Positions 33,449-45,238 of a stretch of DNA of 64,000 nt are shown piece after piece. Origin of the DNA: Atherinomorus stipes (taxonomy: Eukaryota > Chordata > Actinopteri > Atheriniformes > Atherinidae). The position numbers and the translations under genes are program-made. A model generated the notes under the pieces. It searched no databases. It was not told where the DNA came from and worked only from the letters and a program-made list of their open reading frames with translations. Location: assembly GCA_023101725.1 (NCBI GenBank), contig JALJCO010003475.1, positions 42,948 through 106,947 of the forward strand, in the 5' to 3' direction. Position 1 is the first letter of the stretch. Each line of letters starts with the position of its first letter.

Positions 33449-33515
33449 TGGCAACCTGCCCGGAGTGTACCCACCTCTCACCTTATGACAATGGACGGAT
33501 GGATAGATGGAGAAA
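33449..33515 (+). mobile_element. RTE-type LINE 3' tail, internally deleted
   Basis: GCAACCTGCCCGGAGTGTAC and CACCTCTCACC, followed by ATGGACGGATGGATAGATGG, resemble the common fish 3' end that normally closes with GGATAAGCGG and (ATGG)n. The part between the two is missing here. Confidence 0.5.
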
Positions 33516-33635
33516 TGATTGAATCATACAACCCTGTCCCTGACCCTTATGGGTTATGGAAACTTGCTCAATTGATTTTTGCTTGCAGACCTGCTTTTTA
33601 CAGTCCAGTAATGACAAACAGGAAGAAAAGGTGCT

Positions 33636-33685
33636 GTCTGAAGTTCAGGAAGTAGTGGAACCATGCATATAGCCCATTCAGAGAA
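33636..33685. repeat. Fragment of the fold-back MITE of 5231-5443
   Basis: AAGTTCAGGAAGTAGTGGAA and CATGCATATAGCCCA are the tip of one arm of the element at 5231-5443. The rest of the arm and the mirror arm are absent. Confidence 0.6.
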
Positions 33686-34179
33686 GCGCAGCATAATGAA
33701 GCCGAGGTGCACAATATGGTTGAAAATGTAAAAAATAAATCAGCTGTAAAATGATCAAAGGATCAGCAAAGTGTCAATTCACTATTGTTCTGTGAATATA
33801 CATAGTTCATTGGCATTGGACAGTAACGGAAGTGGCAGAGTAGCGGTCTGCATTTTCACGTAAATGATTTTTTATGGAGAAACTAAGTGTGCATGTGCGA
33901 AAACACATCATTGTGATGTTGGGTGAAGGCAGCCCCGCACTGTGCTTCATTAGAGGGTGTGATCTGTACTGCAAAAATGAGTTACTTGTCTGCCTGACCA
34001 GGAGGCGGTATTGACTCATTTCATTGAGCAATGAAAAGCCCTAAAAGCTATCACTTTCAAAATGACTGGTATAACAAGCTTTTGGAAATTAGAATTTGAA
34101 AAAGAAAAAAAATAACTATTAAAAGAAATAGAAGAAATACTAGAAAAACACACAGAGAGCGCAGACTTCCGCTAAGCAG
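33686..34179. other. No gene recognised
   Basis: A 74-codon minus-strand frame (34031-33807) has no recognisable domain. The region leads into the repeat at 34180. Confidence 0.45.
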
Positions 34180-34383
34180 CTCTCGCAATGGTAAAGAATC
34201 CTTAAAAAAAAGGTCCTGGATCCACAAGCTGATCTGGATCGCCACCTAAAAGTAATGGGCTGAGGTGCACAACTGGTGAAAATATCGGGTCAATCCGCCT
34301 AGTAATTTTTCCCAAAGGGTGCTGACAGACAGACATACAAACTAACCAACGCTACCATAAACATTACCTCCTTGGCAGGGGTA
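34180..34383 (-). repeat. Dispersed repeat, inverted partner of 22268-22445
   Basis: On the minus strand it starts near ACCCCTGCCAAGGAGGTAAT and continues with GTAGCGTTGGTTAGTTTGTA and TGGCGATCCAGATCAG, parallel to the copy at 22268. A purine/pyrimidine-rich stretch lies directly to the left (about 34095-34150). Confidence 0.6.
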
Positions 34384-35815
34384 ACAAAAACTAATTATTA
34401 AAGTGGAAATATTTAGTCTATTCCTCTCTGCCTTGGGTAGGCAGTGCCTACCCTGACTGCACACCACTGGGTATAGCTCAGCCTTGTCTTGCTAAAATAT
34501 GTCTGGATGGGAGCATATGGTTCACCGACTGTAAACTTACCTCAGAACATAGACGCATTCCTGCCTTCAAATCTAAGCTCAGCGATTATAAGGAAATAAC
34601 ATGCAATATTGGTTTATGATAACTGGAACTGCAATCCGCTTTTATTTGCGTTGGGCTTAGCATCAAAGCTTCAAAACTTGGTGTTTTATTTTGATTGGCA
34701 TAAACTGATAACTGCCTATTTGCCACATGATATGTTAAGACAAAGTAACAGTCTTCAGCTCCATGATAGATGTTTTTGTTTGTCTTGGATTTAGTTGTCT
34801 GTAGATAATCAGACAAGGAAAGGGAACATTTTTATATACAGTATGGTTTAAATTATACCTGACACTGAAAAAAATAGTGATAATTATAATGTAGATGAAG
34901 AATTAAAAGCATGTTTTAGGTGCTTCTATAATCTGTACCAGAGACAATCTATTCAGAAAAATAAACAAAATCCATAAACAAAATGAAATGCAATATGTCA
35001 ACATGCTAAACCGGTACTGTGATTTTTTTTTCTTTCAGTTTTCAGCTGATCATAAGTTTGACTTATCGTAGTTTTAAGGACATGCAATATTCTGAGTGAG
35101 AGGACTTAGAGATATAATAACTTTCAGATTGCTTCAGGACAGAAACCGATCAATTTTGAAGATATTCCTCGAAACTGTGCTGCACAGCTCTTTTAACTTG
35201 CTTACGCAAGCTAGAAGAACTTCACACCCAAGTTTCTGGCCACTGGCTTTGGCGTATGTATGTTGGCTGATGGAATCGCTTATTCATGGTGGATCGATTA
35301 AATAGAACTGCCTGGGCCAAAAAAAGAGATAAAAAATACTGTTTTCAGTACAGTTGTAGTCCTTGTGGAGAAGGCCGTAACTCTCCATCTGGGAAATATT
35401 TTTAGACGAAATGTTTACAGTTTGTGTTTCTACTATACACTCTTAAGGAAATCCAGTGAAATATTTAGCTTTTCCTTGGAAATGGCTGTTTAAACACTTT
35501 TATAATCTATTAAAGTTAAAAAGTTTGAAATATACACACACACACACACAGCTTTGAGTGTCTAGAGCCAGTGTGATTAAAATTAAGGTCATGTCCACAG
35601 ACAGATGAGTTGAGGTGTATCAGCTTTTTTATATTTTTTATTTTTTTATTTTAAATAATTTGATTAGGATAAATCATGGTTTTATCAAAGGACAGGATAG
35701 AGGAATAGGGATCCGCACACCAGAGAATGCTCCTCAAATAGATTTAATGTGTGAAGTTTCAGGGTTCTGCCCTTCTTTTCTTTTTTTTTGTCTGAAGCAA
35801 GGTTATTATAGTTAA
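34384..35815. other. No gene recognised
   Basis: AT-rich unique DNA with an (AC)n run at 35533-35550 and a short T/A-rich tract near 35626-35660. Confidence 0.5.
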
Positions 35816-36195
35816 CTAAAACTAACGAAAAAACTAAAACTAAAATTGAAAAAAACATTTCAGTTAACTGGAATAACAAAAAACGACAGTTTTTAACAAA
35901 ACGATTACTAACTAAAACTGTATTGTGTCTTTACAAAACTAACTAAAATTATTGCAGAAGCATCCTTAGTTTTAGTCTTTGTAAATTAGTATAATACATC
36001 AGCCTTTTGGGTCTATTTGAAATCTATTTCTATTTAATCTTTTTACTTTGCTCTACTGGTTTTACTCCAAGGGACTTTCTGATGATTTTGAATGTCACAC
36101 CAGACAAACACCTATAATTTACTGAAAAGAAAAACCCCCCAAACTAAAACTTACACTGAAACTAATAAAAACTAAACTAAAACTAATTAATTAAA
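35816..36195. repeat. ACTAAAA-rich repeat
   Basis: Both ends are dense in AACTAAAACTAA motifs (35816-35960 and 36140-36195) around a less biased centre. This pattern is frequent in fish genomes; the class is unknown. No inverted ends or target duplication. Confidence 0.4.
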
Positions 36196-36344
36196 AATCA
36201 AGTACAATCCATTACCCCGATCACAAGTGAGCTGGGTAAGAGTGAAGTTGCTGCGACATACTAGATTGTGCAACATAAACGATAGCAGCAACCGTTCACA
36301 TTCCCTACCACTAGAGAAATCTGAAATCACTCTCCCACAAGCTC

Positions 36345-36507
<163 letters not shown>

Positions 36508-36544
36508 CTCAACAACATCGAGGAGAAAGAAAAAAATATTGTTC

Positions 36545-36619
36545 GCCTTAAAGGGGACATGAACTGGGGACCCTCAGTTTAAAAAGTCAGATACTCTACT
36601 GACTGAGCAATCCAAACTC
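36545..36619 (-). pseudogene. tRNA-Lys(TTT)-like pseudogene or SINE head
   Basis: The minus strand shows an A-box region TTGCTCAGTCAGTAGAG, an anticodon region CTGACTTTTTAAACTGAG and a B box AGTTCATGTCC (36555-36565). The order and wording follow tRNA-Lys with a TTT anticodon. The anticodon loop has an extra base and the acceptor ends do not pair, so it is not a functional tRNA. It sits inside the element at 36287-36760. Confidence 0.6.
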
Positions 36620-36760
36620 CTCCAAAACTACCACAACTAACAAGTTGGTCATCTTCTTTTTCCTCATCTTCTTTCGCAGTTATTGTTTTTAATGGTGGCT
36701 GGCAAACAATTTATGAGGTGCATTACCGCCACCTAATGGTAGGGAGTGTGAACGGTTGCT

Positions 36761-37299
36761 CTTTTAATAATATGACTCTCTGACCCTGACATCTGATTGG
36801 CTAACCCCTTGGCCAATAGATGGCATGCAGTGAGATGATGTCAGACAAAGCGTGCCTCAGCACGCGCAGAACCTTGCCAGAGCAGGTACAGAGAATGTAT
36901 CACCTCAGCTTGAAAAAACCCTAGTAGAAAAGCCCACTAACCGGGGTGAGGTGAGTTGAGCAGAAAAGTGATAGTGGAAAAGGGGCATTTCTGAGCCCTG
37001 GGACGCCTCTGGGCAGTGACAGCTCGAAAATGAATGTTGGTGTGCCATCAAAACGAGTCAGAAACGCATATGTTTTAGCTCTAAAAGTTATGTTGTGTGT
37101 CTTTAAAACCAGACATATTATAAGCAGCTTGACAGCAAGTCAGTCTGTAGCAGCAGCAGCTGCACCCTAGTCACATGACTCTGAAAGGAATGCTGGAATA
37201 TGAAGTTCTTCCAAGATAACAGGGACTTTTATACTGTATATGCTGGGCAGCGGCTAATGGAACGAGATCTCACGAGATTTTGCTGCTCGGTAACGAAAG
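36761..37299. other. No gene recognised
   Basis: Includes CpG-bearing stretches at 36840-36890 and TAGTGGAAAAGGGGC at about 36971-36985, which resembles the end of a fish DNA element, but its partner end was not found. Confidence 0.4.
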
Positions 37300-37535
37300 A
37301 TTTTGTCTCCAAAAATATAGTATAAAAAACTGATAGATATTTTCCAATATCACATTTTTATGCCAATATTTTGCCGATAATATCGGACATCCCGTGCCAG
37401 AGTGCATCTTTTCTGATGGGAACCCCAAATGAAAGCATAGGGCTCAGCAAAGGGCAGCAAAGGGGCTCCATGGATGTTTAGTAGTTGCATGAAGGGGGTC
37501 TTTAGGGAAAATAGATTGGGAACGACTGGTCTTAG
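37300..37535. mobile_element. Two adjoining hAT-like termini
   Basis: The part ending TGCCGATAATATCGGACATC at 37391 resembles an hAT terminus (GGGATGTCCGATATTATCGG from outside in). It is followed at once by a second piece ending GATTGGGAACGACTGGT at about 37533, which resembles the end of CAGTGGTTCCCAA-type MITEs as at 14041. Neither has a visible opposite end. Confidence 0.35.
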
Positions 37536-38401
37536 GTATCCACACTTGATTGTCATTCTGATAAACACTGCTTTAAGATAAGAAAATCTTTCCGTGATTC
37601 CTTTGAGTTAAGCTTGTTGCCATTTATCAGAAAGTTTTATAGTCGGGTCACTGCTTAGCCCCTTTATCTCCTGCCCTGCTCTCCCCACATCGGCTTGGTC
37701 ACTTTAACACCCCCCCCACCACCACCACCACCACTCCACACACACACACACACACACTCACATACTAATACACATAGGGGCCACATTCATCATTGGCCAG
37801 CAAGCTGTCAGAGAATTGCTTTCAACATGAGCCCTAGTAGATAGCATCCTGTAGCGGAGGAGCTTATTTTTATAGCTGTTGTCCCACTATCTTGCTGCTA
37901 GACTATTTCATAACACACATGGCTCAGGAATTTGTGTTTTATGCTTTATTTTCAAAGTAGAAATAGTTTATTTGCCACATAAAATTACGTCTAAGCACCA
38001 CATTAAAAACAAGGCCTATATTGTTTATGTTGTGCCCCCTGCTTGTGTAGCCTAAAATGGTGGCACATACAGTACATCATTTTGTTGTAACATTAAAGTC
38101 ATGAGGCCTCTGTGACTGTGGTCATACCAACGTTTATGCAATGTATAAAATGATCAGACTGCATTTCAGCTAAGTCGTTATATTTGTTTACTATCAGCAG
38201 CAAATCTCAACATTCACTCCATTACAGCAGGGTCCCGTTTAACAATTGCTCTGTTTTCAGTGCTTAGTGCATCAGTTCAATAGAAAGCAATGCAGTAGAT
38301 GAAGTAGAAGGGATACAGTAAACAAATATTTCATTGTAATAGTTTAAAGAGAGCCATTACACAATTTAGATAAATTTGCAATGTTCAAATCACCTGCCCA
38401 T
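37536..38401. other. No gene; simple-sequence tracts
   Basis: C-rich and (CCA)n/(CA)n tracts at 37705-37760. The rest is AT-rich and unremarkable. Confidence 0.5.
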
Positions 38402-38720
38402 AATAATGATAATAATAATAATAATAATAATTTTTATTTAAAAGAGCTTTTCAGGTCATTCAAGGACACCGTACAACAGAACAACAGAATAAAAACATGT
38501 TAAAATGAATAAAAAGCAGTACAAATAAAATCCAAAAGACAGTACACCATCTTGAAGAGGTGAGTTTTATGTTTTGATTTTAACAGAGGTACTGAGATGG
38601 CTGGTGGGGGGGGGGGGGGGGCAATGGATGGAGGAGAAGAACCTGAGGGAGCAGGAGGGGGTAATGATATGTAAGAGATCTTACAAATAAGGGGGGCAAG
38701 GTTGTGAATGGCTCCACTGT
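38402..38720 (-). mobile_element. LINE-like 3' end with (ATT)n tail
   Basis: The (AATAAT)n run at 38402-38431 is the complement of a trinucleotide tail, followed by TTTTTATTTAAAAGAGCTTT, which resembles the complement of a LINE 3' end. Sequence to about 38720 (CAAGGACACCGTACAACAGA, GGTGAGTTTTATGTTTTGAT) is a block often attached to it in fish. A 17-base G run interrupts it at 38606-38622. Confidence 0.45.
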
Positions 38721-40869
38721 TACATATTAACTGATATTTTTTGAGACTTCAAAGTACTTCAATTAAATCAACTCTTACAGAGGTGCTGTCACATATAGAA
38801 GCACAATGATAACTTAGAACCGTAAAGTTGCAATACTTGTTTTAAATAACTGTCTTTTTGGTCCCAGAGAGTTAATTAAATTAAACTGTAAAAAGGTGGA
38901 AAACCTCCAGATCTGTGAAAATCACTCCTTGGATGCACTAAGCAGTGTTATTGTTCTGTTTGGTCCTTAAGGAAATCATTTTCAGTTATAAAGGCAGCTG
39001 GTCTTCATCTTAGATGTGTGTCTGCGGTGTGTACATTAGCATATGAGATAACAACCACTGGGCTGCAAATGCTACCGCTGAATATCAATCAGAGAGACAC
39101 ATTACATGTGGCCAGGCCACCTATGAACACATCATTCTTTTTCCAGAGTTGTTTGGAGTCAACACAAATGGAGGCGACGCTCTGATGCATTTGTGATTTT
39201 TGTTTTTTACTGCTCTAAAAGATAGAATTTTGCAGCAAGAGCAGGGGAACAGAGTGGGCTGTGAAAAATCTTACAGCATTAAATTACAAATGAGTGTGTT
39301 TTCCCACGCTTGTTTCAACTGTTCTTTATCTGTTTACTGGCTCAGCCAGCAGCGAGAAACCAGCAACCCACAGCAGGAAGTACTGCTAGCCTTTAATTTC
39401 TTTTAAAACAGAAATAAACACTCAATAGAACCTTGTCTGTGATTATAATAATACTTGATCTAATTTGGAGACCAAATAATTTCAGGGCTGGTACCCTTAC
39501 TAATATAAAGATATAAGGTAAATGCTTTTTGGCTTGAATTAAAAGATTTTTATGCACATTAGTTATCTTTTCAGAATCAAGTGCTCCCCAACTGAGCAAT
39601 TTCAAATGTCATGGCGAGTAGATCAAGGGATGTAATGACATAGCAATCTGGTGCTAGAATCCCAGCTACTGAATGGCTGATGATTAGTTAATGCATCCTT
39701 GAGAACGACACAATATCATAGTTCAAGAAGAGAAACCTGCCGAGGAAAAAAAACATACAGCAGCTCGAATATCACAAGAATTTTGAAGCCAGAATGAACT
39801 AAATCATGAATACTCTAATAATGATGATTAGTGTTTTACACTATTCCAATCATCATGATCTTAATAAATTACCTACTGTAGATTACCCTTTGAAAATGAC
39901 CTTAGATCTGTCTCCATGATTTGTAAAAGCTGTAAACCCTGTAAATCTGTCTGATGTCTGACAACAGTGACTCTCATCCTTGATGTGTAAGATGATCACA
40001 AAGGAGCTCACTGAATGTGTGTGGACAAGTGTGAATGTGTGTATCTAACCGTTCCGGGTGAAAAAAATATTTTTTGAGACACCACTATCTAAAACTGTGC
40101 AAACAGCTGATGGAGGTGTCTGAGACTGAAACAGCATACCAAGCAGATTAATTTGTTCTCTACAACAAGAGTGCCAAGCAGTTGCAGGGTCCTGAAAAAT
40201 GATGCAGTGCATAGATGCTCTTTATGCCTTTCAAAGTTCTGATCTGGAAGGAGAAAGCTACCACAGTTGGTTCTACAGATGAAACATTTTAGTGGTACTG
40301 TGTGCACCTTTACATACCAACATACACATAATTGCCTCCTATGCTATCCTCATATTAAGTCTTATCTTGCTGATTCTGATTTATAGTCATCAGAGAAAAG
40401 GCCTCTACATCTCCATCCTCAAGGAATCCTGCCGTGAGGATGAGCCTGTTGACCTTCAAGCACATTCAGGGGGTGGCTCTACTTCTTTGTAGATACCAGT
40501 ATGGGTGTGGGTGGCTTCAAGAAAGAAAGAAAAAAAAAAGTGGTAATCAAAGCAGTCCAATGAGCTGCTGCTTCCTTATCTTGTGAGGCAGCTGGATTCC
40601 CATGAGATTTTCAAGATTATGAGAGAATCCATCTTGGCATGCTCAAAGCAGTGTTTTTGAGGTTTTAATGTGTGATAATAGTCAACACAGGCAGCTCTAA
40701 GAGATGGTAGTGTAGATGGTATTGTAGCGTCAGTTATATCATCACTGTAGCGTATTTATTCATTCAGGAAAGTGAAAAGGAAAACAAAGGACATTCATGG
40801 TGGCAAAGATGCTGCTGCAGGTTTAGCAGTCCATTGCAATATTATTTATTTATTTTTCAGTCTTGAAAC
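38721..40869. other. No gene; possible conserved non-coding stretch
   Basis: Unique AT-rich DNA. 38985-39190 is complex sequence with no repeat signature and is listed as a candidate regulatory stretch. Short frames on both strands (for example 39200-39406, 40089-40307) show no domain. Confidence 0.4.
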
Positions 40870-42080
40870 TTAAAGTGCATCTTTCATGTTCTTTATAATG
40901 GTAGAAAATCATTCAATGGGATGAGGCAGTAACTGATTTTTCTCTTGAGGTGACAAAAACCAGGAAGTGTTTCTAAAAAAAGGGAAGGGATAAAACTCTC
41001 TGGAATCATGTGACCTCTGATGTCAGAGTAGGTGAAGTCATGTGAATTCCACAGCTGACCAATGCTAAACAATAAAGATAAATAGCTGAGCAACAGCTGA
41101 TTAACGGCTAGACAACATCATTAACTTCCATCTTTTTTCCTAACCTCACCTCTACAGCTTAGGCTTAACTCTGCTGGACAGCACCTTCTTGATCGCTGCC
41201 AGAGACGTCCTATTCTCCTTGGACTGACTCGGCCACAGCACGATCCTGGTAACATTAGCTTAGCTTTAGCCAGCGCTGCTGGAGCTTCTGCCATGTTTCA
41301 GTGTTTGTTTTTCACTGTTCCTCTCAACATCTCAAGATCAAAGCTGGAGGCGAGACTCATAAACGCCCATACACATGATCCGTGGTAAAAGCGCTTTGTG
41401 CTGGCCGTCCCATTGTTTTCCTACGGAGAGAGCGGTGGCGCCCGACTCATGAACCATGGAGAGATAAGTTACTCTGCCCGCAACCTGCAGGACTGCTGCC
41501 GCATCACATCTGGACATGGTTTTCTCTGCTGCCTTTTCGGCACAAAATCCTAAGAAAAGCAAGGATTTCCAACCACAGGCAACTAGAAGAGGGAGGAAAC
41601 TCTCGTCCCTCCAGACTGAGCTCATGTTTGGCTTCCAGGACTTTTTGTCTTCTTTCCAGGAAGATTGATATTGGCTCCATGGTCACTTTCAGTGGCTCGC
41701 CCTGACTTTTCTCCACATTTGGTCTCCGAAAATATGTGAAAACGCTTTGTATGAGCCGTGAGAGCAGTGTTGCTTTTAGCAGACATCTGTGGACAGAGTC
41801 AAAGGGAAAATGTCCCGCTGCTGTGTTTTGTTGAGGTGTAAGGGAGCTGGTTGTCGGTGGAAGTAAACACGGACGCGGTTGCTGTTTGGCGAACATTCAT
41901 GTCCCAGATGATCTGCTGGAGCGGAGTCCGTCTCCTCTAAATGGAGATTCATCAGCAACTGTCGCTTAAACACACTTAAAACCTCAACAAATACATAATG
42001 ATGGTTGCTAAAATAAAATAAAATAAATCAGATAAACAGGAACAGATTTTTTAAATGGTCTGAAGACCGTAGATCTCTAA

Positions 42081-42641
42081 AGCCCCGTTTCCACCAGCGG
42101 GTCTGGGTCAGGTCAGGCAGAATCGGTCCATGTTTTCTTGAGTCTCCACAGATAAAAACTGGGACGGGTACCCTGATATCTGACCCGACCCAGCCTACTT
42201 TTTTGGTTCCCTTTGGTAGGGGTACTGATCTAGCTGATCTGGACCAAAGAGGTGGAGCTAATACACAGGAATCTGTTGATTCACTGAAAAATTTGTCACT
42301 TCCCGCGTGACCCGGCGTAAAAAATGATGTCACACGATTGAACAGGCACCGCTACTGGCAGCCCCTCCCCGACAGCATCTCCCTGGAGCACCCATTGTTT
42401 ACTTCTCTGTTAACTTTTTTTTCAACAAGTGACTAGCGATAAATCCAGTGTAACAGGAGACTCATGCAGACTGACGTGAAAGCGCGTATCGGGGATTTCT
42501 TTTCTTTTCCCCTTCAGTATCAAAAATCGTATCGCATATCAAGAATGAAGTTTTAGTATCATGACAACCCTAATACCAAAACCCACCCGACTCAGCCCAG
42601 CCTGACCCGACCCGACCCAGACCCGCAGGTGTAAACGGGCT
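42081..42641. mobile_element. Harbinger-like MITE nested in family R copy C
   Basis: The left end AGCCCCGTTTCCACCAGCGG and the right end, read inward AGCCCGTTTACACCTGCGGG, form inverted repeats of about 30 bases. TAA flanks both sides (42078-42080, 42642-42644), the 3-bp target typical of PIF/Harbinger elements. Copy B of family R lacks it at the matching site (17760-17800). GC-rich CCCGACCC runs lie just inside both ends. Confidence 0.7.
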
Positions 42642-43284
42642 TAAAAGGTTTAAATGTGTGACACCAAGCAACTTGTACATATGATTTAAAAATGAAAACT
42701 AATCAGGAGGTGACTTAAAAAAAAGAATTTTTTTTCAATGTTATTTTCCACATTTTCATGTCTCTGTGGTCTTCAAAAAAACAAAAAACAAAAAACAAAA
42801 GAACAACAACAACAACAACAAAACACACACATTGTTTGGAGGGGTGCAGAATGAAAATACATTTCCTTAGAAAACTGCATTTAGCCTGAAAATAAATATA
42901 AAATAAATTTTAACGAGCTTGACAATGGCATTATGTTTACATCTACAAGCCAATACACGCCGCCATTGCTGGTTGCCAAATATGATCTCTGGCAACAGTA
43001 TGTTGGACACAGTTAGGCTGGCACAGGGGGAAACAGTGGAGTCGGCAAATCAAGCAGCTGCTTCAGAGCCCCAGAGATATTATCTGTTTCTGAAGAGGAG
43101 TGACCTGAGAAGAGCAAAAACTGGAGTAAATTTAGGTGAAGACTATAATAGATGGACCCACATAAATGTTTTCCACGGCATCAAAACGCGGAAATGGCGA
43201 CTTTTCTTCTGGATCGGTAAGCCAACTTGTTTGCTAACGTGGCTAACGTAGTCAGTCTGCAGTACTTGATGGATATGGTGCAGG

Positions 43285-44843
43285 CAGGGCTGTAACCAGG
43301 GTTATGAAACTACTGAGGTACAAAACCATGCGAGCGTGCAATGTGCAAGCAAAAAAATAATTTAGAGTACTTATTTATGAATGAAAAGTAAAATAAATAG
43401 TGTTTTAAACTGTGCAATTACACAAATACACAATCATAATATTGTTGACTGAATTTTTATTAAAATTTGACACTCATATGCTAAAGCCTAGCTCAGAAGA
43501 GCTGGTTCTGAGAGCCAATGTTTCATAGTGAATCAGAGGAGCCGGCTCACAGTTTTTTTTAGGAGATCACAGTACTTTGTTTTTACTGGCCATTATGGAG
43601 GCCGTGCTGCCAGTCACATTTGAGCATATAGGTTTGTACAAATATATGAAAACAGAAAAAAAGGCTATGTTCCATTGTAAGACAGGAGTTAGTGGTGAGG
43701 AGAGCGCGTTGCGTTGTCTCGTAAAACCATGTGACACCTTAAAGTTTAGTTTTGTTGTTTTATTGTATTGTGTATCTTTTCTTCACCTGCCAAGGGTCTA
43801 TTGATGTAGCTTGCTAATGCTAATCCAATATATTTACCTCTGTTGTTACATATGTTCATTACTGTCCCTATCAAATAAACAAAACGTTTGAAGACAGAAT
43901 AAATGCACAGAATTTTAAGGCTTCTCATAAAAATACTGAATGCAAAAAAAGTTTTTAACAAACAAACCATTACTTTATTTGAAAATTAAGGTAAAACACG
44001 GGGCTGCAAATATCTTAAATTAAGAGCCATTCGGGAGTTGAAAGAGTCGGCTCTTCTTTGGGAGCTGAATCAAAAGAGCCGGCTCTCTGAAAAGAGCCAA
44101 ACTTCCCATCACTAACAGGCTTGCGCCCGGCTCAGTCTCAGCGGGGAGCGAGAGAAAGACAGAATAAAAGTGTATTTGGTTTACTCTGTGAAGGGGAGAT
44201 CTCCCCCAACGAAGTGGGGTGGAGAGCAAGTGGGACAGATTCACGCGTTTCACAGACAAGGCACAGTTACACAGAGAGTGTAAACTTCACCCGGTTCAGC
44301 AACATACAGCTGCGGGGTTGGGGGGGGGCGCGGTGTTTCGGAACAGGGAGGTGTCCCTCTCTCCTTCTCTGACATTAGGCTAAATAACATTTGCTAGTGA
44401 GATAAGATGATGATGAGATTAAGATAAACTTTCCTCCCCCCGAGTTGAACTATTACGACAGATGCGTGAACTGGCGAGTGTGTTTGTTCCTACGTCTCAT
44501 TCAGGTCTTCCCGAGCGGAGAATCTCTTCTTCTTCACCTCAAAACTGAAACATGTCAAGGCTGCCGGAAAACATGACGTGCTGTGGCGTGATTGTGTAAC
44601 GCTACAGGTTAAGAGGAGACCTCATATACAAAAACACAACTCATTATTATCCTTTATTTTTATTCCATAAACACAACTCCTGATTGTCAGCTACAGTATA
44701 GCAGTTAATATAATGTGTGCGATCTTTCTATAAATTAGATTTTCTTTTCTCCTTTTTGGTAAAATGAATATTTTTTAAATATACAAAAAAATCCCAGGAA
44801 ATATTAGCCGAGGTATTTACCTCAGTTACCTCATAGCTAGTTG
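43285..44843. mobile_element. hAT element nested in family R copy C, 1.56 kb
   Basis: Exact 8-bp duplications GGTGCAGG flank it (43277-43284 and 44844-44851). Family R copy A shows the site before insertion, GAAATGGTGCAGGCTGCTGG at about 12666-12685. Inside the ends, TATGAAACTACTGAGGTAC on the left is mirrored on the right by TATGAGGTAACTGAGGTAAA (read inward). No transposase frame was recognised, so it is probably non-autonomous. Confidence 0.8.
43480..44114. mobile_element. Probable further hAT element with GAGCCGGCTC subterminal repeats
   Basis: The right end, read inward, is TAGTGATGGGAAGTTTGGCT followed by alternating GAGCC/GGCTC palindromes, a familiar fish hAT terminus. Similar GAGCC-rich sequence, with TAGTGA, lies at 43495-43550. 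The left border is approximate and no duplication was matched. It would be a third layer inside the 43285-44843 element. Confidence 0.45.
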
Positions 44844-45238
44844 GGTGCAGGCTTCTGGTCACTTGCCCTATCAGCAGCGAGCCTGGCAACACAGCGGCTG
44901 GAGTTGTATTTCTGCTGTAGCAACTACAACCTAGACTCACACAATGTCGCTGTTCTGTCTGTGTTCCACATTTAACCTTTAGAGCTGCGATGAATGTCAT
45001 ATTCAGAGTCACCTTCTCCTGCTGTGATCCCATGTTTTTTTTATCAGTAGAGTCGGGAGCGTTAGCCATGTCCTACGTCACTTTCGGTCTGTTGCTGTGG
45101 GCGCTATTTTCAGGAAGAGTGGCAGGAAAGCCCCGACGGACTAGTAGTATTTGTATATTTTTGCATTGGCAATGTTCAGTGTGGACCTTATACTCTACAA
45201 GGCTTCTACATATGTTTAAAATGAAAGTTGGCCTTTAA

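Larger units (their letters stand above)
40870..45238 (-). mobile_element. Family R, copy C: long, nested copy
   Basis: TTAA borders both ends (40870-40873, 45235-45238). On the minus strand the start TTAAAGGCCAACTTTCATTT and the end, read inward from the plus side as TTAAAGTGCATCTTTCATGT, correspond to the ends of copy B at 17580-18970. Homology with copy B covers about 40870-42060, 42640-42700 and 45150-45238; homology with copy A covers 42908-43284 and 44844-44990. It contains a 561-bp MITE (42081-42641) and a 1559-bp hAT (43285-44843). No transposase is recognisable, and this family has no name known to me. Confidence 0.6.

Noticed and set aside
36545..36619. Functional tRNA-Lys gene
   Set aside because: The anticodon loop has an extra base and the acceptor arms do not pair.
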